64,000 nucleotides of DNA from JBCCXL01 sp039191605 (lineage in GTDB: Bacteria; Acidobacteriota; Thermoanaerobaculia; Multivoradales; JAHZIX01): the NCBI GenBank assembly GCA_039191605.1, contig JBCCXL010000003.1, forward strand, positions 1-64,000, given 5' to 3'. The position numbers were made by a program, and so were the translations under genes. Numbering within the stretch: position 1 is the stretch's first letter; each line of letters starts with the position of its first letter. The notes under the pieces are model-generated. The model was not told where the DNA came from and did no database searches. It saw only the letters and a list, made by a program, of their open reading frames with translations. This document shows positions 58,435-64,000 of the stretch, piece after piece.

Positions 58435-60648
58435 ATGGGCGCTAGCCTTCGGCGCATGAAGCATCCCTCCCATTTCGGGCGCTACGAAGTCCTCAAGCTC
58501 CTCGGCCGAGGGGCTATGGGTAAGGTATTCCTGGCGCGGGACCCGGTGATCGGACGCGAGGTTGCGATCAAGGTTTTCGATGCTCACGCCGGTTTGGAAG
58601 GCGATGAGCTCGAGGAGGTGATGGGCCGGTTCCAGCGGGAGTTTCGCTCTGCCGGCACCCTGACTCACCCCAACGTGGTGACGGTTTACGACGTTGGGCA
58701 GCAGGACGATCACCCCTTCATGGCGATGGAGTATGTCGTCGGGGAGAGCCTGGAATCGATTCTGCGGGCCGGCCGCACGCTGACCTTCAAGGAGGTCTCG
58801 GATCTGGCGGCGCAGATCGGTGCGGCGCTGGACTACGCCCACGACAAGGGCATCGTGCATCGCGACGTCAAACCGGCGAACACGATGATCACCTGGGACG
58901 GCATTGCCAAGCTGACGGATTTCGGCGTGGCGAAGATGGCCTCCAGCACGATGACCCGTACCGGGACCATCGTTGGCACGCCGGCCTACATGGCCCCGGA
59001 GCAGATCACCGGCTACGAGGTGACCGGTGCCTCGGATCAATTCAGCCTCGCGGTGATCCTCTACCAGCTGCTCACCGGTGAGCGGCCCTTTACCGGGGAC
59101 AGCCCGACGGCGATCCTCTACAAGATCGTTCACGACACCCCCTCGCTACCCCAGCAGCTCAATCATTCCCTACCGGCGTTGGTGAACGATGTCCTGATGC
59201 GTTCGCTGGCCAAGGACCCACGGCATCGCTACCCCTCGTGCCTGGGGCTGGCGGAAGCAGTGCGGGAGGCGTTGGGAGCCGCTCCGTCCAGGCCTGGTGC
59301 GGTAGGACAGCGCAGTGAAGGGCAGCACGGTGAAGGTCGGCACGGTGAGGAGCCGGAATGGGCCGGGGATACGCTGCGAATGGACGGCGAGGAGGTCGGG
59401 TCGATCCAGGACGCAACGCAGGCTGGCGAGGAAAGCTCCAGCTTGGGGCCAGAGCTGGTAATGGCGACGGCCCCCAAGGGCCGTGGGGTGGCAGTAGAGC
59501 CCAAAAAGAAAAAGGGTGGGGGTGGCCTGCGAATCGTGGCGTTGTTGGTTCTTGCGGCGGCGGTGGGGCTGGCCATTTGGCAGCAGGCTCAATGGATGCC
59601 GCTGCTGACCGGAGGGCTGGGGTCGGAGGAGCAGGCCTCTACTAGCTCGGAGCCCGAGAGCCCCGAAGTTCCTCAGCAGGACGACGAGCCGTCGAGTCCG
59701 CGGACTCAGCCTCCAAAGCAAGGCGATGGCTTCGGCGAAGACGAGGCTCCTCTTCGCCTAGTACTGCCCATTGGCGCCCTGGAGGGCGGTGAGGACAGCG
59801 CTGCGCCGCTGGAGATTCTGGTGGACGGTCAGCCGGCGGAGCGAGACGATGCCGGCGACCTTCTGCTGCTGGGGGGCCGGGACGAGGAGCGCAGGATCGA
59901 GGTTCGGCGGGGGGAGACCCTCTTGGCGGATGGCGTGGTTCGTCTCGCGGACCTGGAATCGCGCTCGGATACCTGGATTGAAGCGCTGGCTCCAGACGCC
60001 TCGCAGCACGCCATCTCCATCGATTCCCGGCCTCAAGGGGCACGGGTCCTAGTGGACGGCGAAGCGGTGGGAGAAACTCCTTTCACCCTGGAGATCGCCG
60101 AGGATGCCGCCTACGACCTGCGGCTCGAGCTGGAGGACCACAAAGCGACCGGTATGCGTCTGGAGTACGAGAATCTCTCGCCAGATCTGCAGCAAGCCGG
60201 GCGTCTCTTCTTCCCGCTGGAGCGGGATATTGCGCCGGGGGTGATCTCGGTGGTCGCTAGCTACCCGGTCGCGGTGATCCTCCCGGACGGCAGTCGCCAG
60301 GACCCCCGTGCCTCCCATTCCCTCTCGCTGGATCCGGGCAGCTATCGGGTGCGTCTCGAGGCCCCTCAGGTGTTCTTCGCACAGGATTTCGACGTCGAGG
60401 TAGTGAGCGGCGAGACCATCGAGTTGCCGACCCCGGCGACGGTGGCGATCACGGTGACCGCGGTGCCCGGCAACTGCCGCGTGAGCATCGATGGTCAGGA
60501 GGTGGATTTCACCCCCCTGCGGGATCTGCCGGTGGCCGTCGGCTCTCACGAGATCACCTTCTATTGGCCGGGCCTCGATCGTACCGAGACCCGCACTGAG
60601 TTGATCAGCGCGGAGAATCGACAAATCACGGCCCGGGCCTCGCGCTGA
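58435..60648 (+). CDS. Membrane-anchored Ser/Thr protein kinase with PEGA-like C-terminal domains
   Basis: A Hanks-type (PknB-like) kinase. The catalytic domain covers residues about 16-275: glycine loop GRGAMGKV, K46 in AIKVF, catalytic HRDVKPANT (D144), DFG at 162-164, and GTPAYMAPEQ. A juxtamembrane linker (about 280-360, with short acidic Gly repeats) leads to one membrane helix (366-384). The periplasmic part (from about 385) has an acidic linker and at least two PEGA-type strand domains: ISIDSRPQGARVLVDGEAVGETPF (about 524-590) and ITVTAVPGNCRVSIDGQEVDFTPL (about 670-735). This suggests external binding, perhaps of peptidoglycan, with cytoplasmic signalling. The next two genes also look surface-related. 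ATG 58456 is an alternative start. Confidence 0.93.
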   Translation: MGASLRRMKHPSHFGRYEVLKLLGRGAMGKVFLARDPVIGREVAIKVFDAHAGLEGDELEEVMGRFQREFRSAGTLTHPNVVTVYDVGQQDDHPFMAMEYVVGESLESILRAGRTLTFKEVSDLAAQIGAALDYAHDKGIVHRDVKPANTMITWDGIAKLTDFGVAKMASSTMTRTGTIVGTPAYMAPEQITGYEVTGASDQFSLAVILYQLLTGERPFTGDSPTAILYKIVHDTPSLPQQLNHSLPALVNDVLMRSLAKDPRHRYPSCLGLAEAVREALGAAPSRPGAVGQRSEGQHGEGRHGEEPEWAGDTLRMDGEEVGSIQDATQAGEESSSLGPELVMATAPKGRGVAVEPKKKKGGGGLRIVALLVLAAAVGLAIWQQAQWMPLLTGGLGSEEQASTSSEPESPEVPQQDDEPSSPRTQPPKQGDGFGEDEAPLRLVLPIGALEGGEDSAAPLEILVDGQPAERDDAGDLLLLGGRDEERRIEVRRGETLLADGVVRLADLESRSDTWIEALAPDASQHAISIDSRPQGARVLVDGEAVGETPFTLEIAEDAAYDLRLELEDHKATGMRLEYENLSPDLQQAGRLFFPLERDIAPGVISVVASYPVAVILPDGSRQDPRASHSLSLDPGSYRVRLEAPQVFFAQDFDVEVVSGETIELPTPATVAITVTAVPGNCRVSIDGQEVDFTPLRDLPVAVGSHEITFYWPGLDRTETRTELISAENRQITARASR

Positions 60649-60929
60649 GTTGAGGTAGCTCAGCGGAGGGTTTTGGAGCTCAGCCCTCCATTCCAGCGGA
60701 GGTTTTGCGGTGGAGAGCTTCGCGCACTCGCGATCGAGCTTCCGAGACCTCCTCGAGGCTGAAACCGATCGCGGATCGCTCGGATCAGCGGCGGTGCGGA
60801 TGACGGCGTGGGGCTGGACCGATACAATGCTCGCTCTGGCCGAGCCTGCTTGAATCAGGCGCACTACCATCAGGCCTAAGCCTGCCTGGATCAGTCCACC
60901 GCTGGACCTCGCTGTTGGACTTCGCTGCG
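60649..60929. other. Gap after the kinase gene
   Basis: 281 bases with no supported gene. It contains a near-direct repeat of CAGCGGAGGGTTTTGG-like sequence (60665-60715) and no clear terminator. A promoter for the following genes may be here. Confidence 0.4.
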
Positions 60930-62582
60930 ATGCTCACGATTCCTGCCCTTAACTCACCGCCCCCTCCGAATCAGGAGCATTTCGCCGACTCCGGTGGAGG
61001 CTTCGGGCGGAGCATGGCGATGCTCATCATCGGCTGCATGCTCGCATTGCTGCTGATGGCGACACCCGCCGTGGCGCAGTCAGGGGCAGGGTCAACCTTG
61101 AGCCCCGAGGATCTGGCGACCTCCGGGCGCCTCTTCGTCGAGGCCTTGCGGCTGGAGACGGAGGGCGACGGCGCCGCGGCGCTGCGGGAATACCAGCTCT
61201 TGATCCAGCGCTTCCCGGCCAGCCCGAAAGTTCCAGAAGCCCTGCTGCGGGTAGCTCGGCTGCGTCTACAGCAAGGCGATCCAGCCCTGGCGCTGCAATC
61301 CATCGAAGTACTCACTCAGGATTACGGCAGCTCTCCAGAGTCGGCGTCGGCCTACGTGATGCAGGGTCGACTCTTCGCCGAGAACCCTGACTCCCCCAGC
61401 GATTTGGAGCGCGCTCGCACCCTGCTGCGGCGAGTACCGGTGCTCTTCGGGCGGGATCGCTTCCCCCGTCTCGAAGATCGCGCCGAAGCCTTGGTGAGGG
61501 AAGGGCAGATCAGCCTGCTGCTGGGGGAGCTGGACGAGGCCGCGTCGGCCTTCGTGCAGACCTTGGAAGATGAGCCCCCGGGAGTGTGGGTACCGGCGGC
61601 GCGGCTGGGTCTTGCTCGAGTGCTGATGGCGCGGGACCAATGGGTCGAGGCGGCGGATGCGCTGCAGCGCATTCTGCTGGAAGCCGAAGCCGCGGCGGCG
61701 GACGATGGTTTCGAGGTTCCGATCTCGGTATTGACGGAGGCCTCGCGCCACCAGCAGCTTCTCTACCGTCTTCGTCTCCGTCCTTCTCTCGGGCAGCCCC
61801 GCTGGGGCTCGACTCGGTTGCTGTCGACTCCCGGCCTCGAGCTTCGCCGCCCCCAGGGCGTGGCGGTGAGCGACGATGGGTTGGTGATCGTGACGGATCG
61901 CGGGGAAGACATCGCCCTGGTGCTGGATGCTGAAGGGCAGATGGTGGCGCGGCGGGATGTGAAAGACGTACAGCGCCCTTGGTGGACCTCCGACGAGGCC
62001 TACGTGGCGGCGGAGGAGCAGGTGCGGGGGCTGCTGCAGCGTTCCGGACAGAGCTTCTTGATGACCCGGGGCTCCTCCCAAGAAGAATTGGATGAGCTGG
62101 TGAGCGGCGCCCGCGGCCTCTATGGGCAGTGGTATCTGCTGGATCGCGGGGTTTCCGCCGTCGTGGTGATGCGTCCCACGGGACGGTATTTAGCGACCCT
62201 GACCGTCGGAGAGCCGGTGGATCTCGCCCAGGGACCCTTCGGGCACATCCTGGTGCTCGACGGGGATCAGCGCTCCGTTACTCGCTACACCGCCGCTGGG
62301 GATGCGGTGGGGGTGGTGGCGAAGAGCTCCTGGCCCGAAGCTACAGCGGTGGACGTGGACGCTCTCGGTCAGGTTTACGTCCTGGACGCGGAAACCGCGA
62401 CGGTGGAGGTCTTTTCCTCCCGCGGCGAGCGGATCGCCAAGTTAGGGCCGACGCTGCCCGGCGGCCTTCAGCTGAACAAACCTCAGGATCTCGCCGTGGA
62501 CGGCTTCGGCCGTCTCTACATCTTGGACGAGCGGCTGACCACGGCGGAGGGCCGCCGCCGCGCGCTGGTGGTGTTGGAATGA
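60930..62582 (+). CDS. Exported TPR and beta-propeller protein
   Basis: A protein of about 550 residues. A hydrophobic export signal (MAMLIIGCMLALLLMATPAVAQ) follows an N-terminal stretch; the true start may be 60930, a TTG at 60915, or the ATG at 61014. The first half has TPR-like repeats (LRLETEGDGAAALREYQLLIQRFPASPKVPEALLRVARLRLQQGDPALALQSIEVL, as in outer-membrane lipoprotein assembly proteins). The second half is an NHL-like six-bladed propeller (LRRPQGVAVSDDGLVIVTDRG, PFGHILVLDGDQRSVTRY, LNKPQDLAVDGFGRLYILDERL). This pairing of domains fits a periplasmic or surface scaffold. It overlaps the next gene by four bases. Confidence 0.85.
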   Translation: MLTIPALNSPPPPNQEHFADSGGGFGRSMAMLIIGCMLALLLMATPAVAQSGAGSTLSPEDLATSGRLFVEALRLETEGDGAAALREYQLLIQRFPASPKVPEALLRVARLRLQQGDPALALQSIEVLTQDYGSSPESASAYVMQGRLFAENPDSPSDLERARTLLRRVPVLFGRDRFPRLEDRAEALVREGQISLLLGELDEAASAFVQTLEDEPPGVWVPAARLGLARVLMARDQWVEAADALQRILLEAEAAAADDGFEVPISVLTEASRHQQLLYRLRLRPSLGQPRWGSTRLLSTPGLELRRPQGVAVSDDGLVIVTDRGEDIALVLDAEGQMVARRDVKDVQRPWWTSDEAYVAAEEQVRGLLQRSGQSFLMTRGSSQEELDELVSGARGLYGQWYLLDRGVSAVVVMRPTGRYLATLTVGEPVDLAQGPFGHILVLDGDQRSVTRYTAAGDAVGVVAKSSWPEATAVDVDALGQVYVLDAETATVEVFSSRGERIAKLGPTLPGGLQLNKPQDLAVDGFGRLYILDERLTTAEGRRRALVVLE

Positions 62583-64000
62583 TGGGCGCCCGGAACTTCC
62601 TCTTCGCGAGTTTCTTCCTCTCGACCCTCGTGCTGCTGGTCCCGGGATCGGTGGCGGCACAGATCGTCGAGGAAGATCTGCCGCCGGAGAGCTTCACCGA
62701 GCTCGCCTACGAGGGCTACGACAGCGAAGATCTCACTCAGCGCTTCGTCGCCGCCGAGGCGGCCTATCTCGAAGCCCTGGAGCCCGGGCGGTCTTTGGCC
62801 GCCTTCGACGAGCTGGTTTCTATTCTCACCAGCCGACAGGAGGGAGGGCCGCTGCCGGCGGTGGAGCGAGATCTGCTGGGCCGCAGCCACGCCTACCGGG
62901 CTCGCATTCACTTCTATCTCGGAGACGATGCCGCGGTGCTGGACAGCCTGGCGGCATTGCTGGAGGCCGATCCCCGCTACGTCTTCGACGAAGCGGTGGT
63001 CTCGCCCAAGCTGCTGGAGCGCTACCAAGAGCTGAGGGATCAGCGCCTCGGCACCCTGGAGCTCAGCGTCGAGCCGCAGGATGCGGAAGTCTTGATCGAC
63101 GGTCAACGGGTCGATCTCGAGGAGGCCGGCATCCCGGTGCCGGCGGCGAGAACGCTGCGGATTACCGCTCAACGCCCGGGATACGCGGCCATCGACATGC
63201 CTATCGAGGTCGAGGCCGGAGGGCGCCTGCCCCTCGAGCTGGTGATGGAGCGAGACAGCGCCATGTTGCGGCTGGTGACTCGCCCCACTGGGGCGAAGGT
63301 GACCCTCGACGGTGCCGCGGTGGGGACGACCGACGGAGTGGCTCCGGCGGGCTACCCGCTGGTGGGGGACGCGGTGCGCTACGCGCCAAAGGAATTCTCA
63401 GCTCCGCTCAATATCGGCGGCATCGCTCCCGGGAACCACGTCCTGGAGGTCAGCAAGCCCGGCTATCGAACCTACCGAGTGCAGGTCGGCGTGCCGGAGC
63501 TGCGGGATTACGACGCTGGCGCCGTGGTGCTCCAACGCACCGAGGGGCAGGTGGTGCTGCGACGACTGCCGGAAGGTGCCCAGGTGACCCTCGACGGGCG
63601 AGCGATTCGGCCCGAGGTGGTGAATTCCTCCGATGGTCGCCTGACGTTGCCTCCCGGAAGCTACCGGCTCTCCATTCTGGACGGCCCCCGGGGAATCTAC
63701 GAGGCGGACTTCGACCTCGTCGATCGGCAGAACCTGGAGCTTGAAATTCGGCTGACTCCGGGGCTAGCCCTGCTCGGCGTTCTCGGCGGAGATCGAGTCA
63801 CAGCAGGGCGGCTGCAGGAAGCGTTGAGGACTCAGAGCGCCGATCTCGAGGGGTGGCGTTATCTCGATCGAAGCGAAACCGGGCAGGAGCTTCTGCAGCG
63901 TTTCGGCGGTGCGGTGGACGCGCTGCGATCCGCCGCCGCCACCGGTCGCGGCTCGGCGGAGTCCCTCGATTGGGAGGCCCTGCAGCGTCTGGCGGACGAG
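62579..64000 (+). CDS. Secreted PEGA-domain protein (3' end off the window)
   Basis: An open frame of 474 codons runs to the right edge. It starts at ATG 62579 (ATGATG, overlapping the preceding stop; ATG 62582 is out of frame with it). The signal peptide is MMGARNFLFASFFLSTLVLLVPGSVAAQ. A helical TPR-like segment follows (about 45-150), then PEGA-type strand domains: LELSVEPQDAEVLIDGQRVDL, LRLVTRPTGAKVTLDGAAVG, NHVLEVSKPGYRTYRVQVG, and VVLRRLPEGAQVTLDGRAI. The visible end is helical. The overlap with the propeller gene and shared domain types with the kinase at 58435 suggest one surface-signalling operon. PEGA domains are usually linked to cell-envelope binding. Confidence 0.85.
   Translation, partial: MMGARNFLFASFFLSTLVLLVPGSVAAQIVEEDLPPESFTELAYEGYDSEDLTQRFVAAEAAYLEALEPGRSLAAFDELVSILTSRQEGGPLPAVERDLLGRSHAYRARIHFYLGDDAAVLDSLAALLEADPRYVFDEAVVSPKLLERYQELRDQRLGTLELSVEPQDAEVLIDGQRVDLEEAGIPVPAARTLRITAQRPGYAAIDMPIEVEAGGRLPLELVMERDSAMLRLVTRPTGAKVTLDGAAVGTTDGVAPAGYPLVGDAVRYAPKEFSAPLNIGGIAPGNHVLEVSKPGYRTYRVQVGVPELRDYDAGAVVLQRTEGQVVLRRLPEGAQVTLDGRAIRPEVVNSSDGRLTLPPGSYRLSILDGPRGIYEADFDLVDRQNLELEIRLTPGLALLGVLGGDRVTAGRLQEALRTQSADLEGWRYLDRSETGQELLQRFGGAVDALRSAAATGRGSAESLDWEALQRLADE

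Overview
The window reads as chromosomal DNA of a high-GC, Gram-negative (diderm) bacterium with meso-DAP-type peptidoglycan. Evidence is three TonB-dependent outer-membrane receptors, Mpl, MurI, an amidase, UppP and a complete F-type ATP synthase locus. PEGA-domain proteins next to a Hanks-type Ser/Thr kinase, DUF1573 and GerMN proteins, glutamate formimidoyltransferase and CarboxypepD_reg-type receptors most resemble Acidobacteriota (Thermoanaerobaculia-like), but this is inferred from gene content. I saw no phage, insertion sequence or CRISPR array.

Layout. 1-5.6 kb: a secreted metzincin-type protease (cut by the window edge) coupled to an unknown secreted protein, tRNA-Glu with its terminator, a small membrane protein, and a large secreted S9 peptidase carrying a C-terminal formylglycine-generating-enzyme-like domain. 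5.9-10.2 kb: a cell-wall/RNA cluster (AMIN-amidase, GerMN protein, murI, rph). 10.4-18.9 kb: DUF4412-like and DUF1573-like secreted proteins, mpl, ftcD, a large TPR membrane protein with a perfect minisatellite, and an RDD protein. 19.1-20.5 kb: a sodium:neurotransmitter symporter-type transporter. 20.6-29.25 kb: the ATP synthase locus, two AtpI/AtpZ-type genes followed by atpBEFHAGDC; AtpA has an insert of about 70 residues.

29.3-32.9 kb: an unexplained unit (structured RNA-like leader, 141-codon ORF, hairpin), then a siderophore-type TonB receptor. 33-40.4 kb: a proton antiporter with an RCK domain, Rrf2 regulator, NUDIX hydrolase, small membrane protein, FAH-family hydrolase, RluA-type pseudouridine synthase, and a DUF445 protein. 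40.5-43.8 kb: a cobalamin riboswitch controlling btuB and a BtuF-like lipoprotein. 44-49.7 kb: two TetR regulators with clear dyad operators and a two-component Rieske oxygenase of the quaternary-amine demethylase type with its reductase. 49.9-50.4 kb: tRNA-Arg, tRNA-Arg, tRNA-Pro. 50.6-64 kb: a large TonB receptor, trkA-trkH potassium uptake, pyrF, uppP, then a PEGA Ser/Thr kinase, a TPR/beta-propeller protein and a PEGA protein cut by the right edge.

Many genes overlap by 1-4 bases (ATGA, GTGA or TGATG junctions), which implies translational coupling. The most unusual cross-cutting signal is nine short tandem-repeat loci (periods 12, 14, 15, 16, 17 and 29 bp). Most of them touch gene ends: they carry start codons, carry stop codons, or lie directly beside them.
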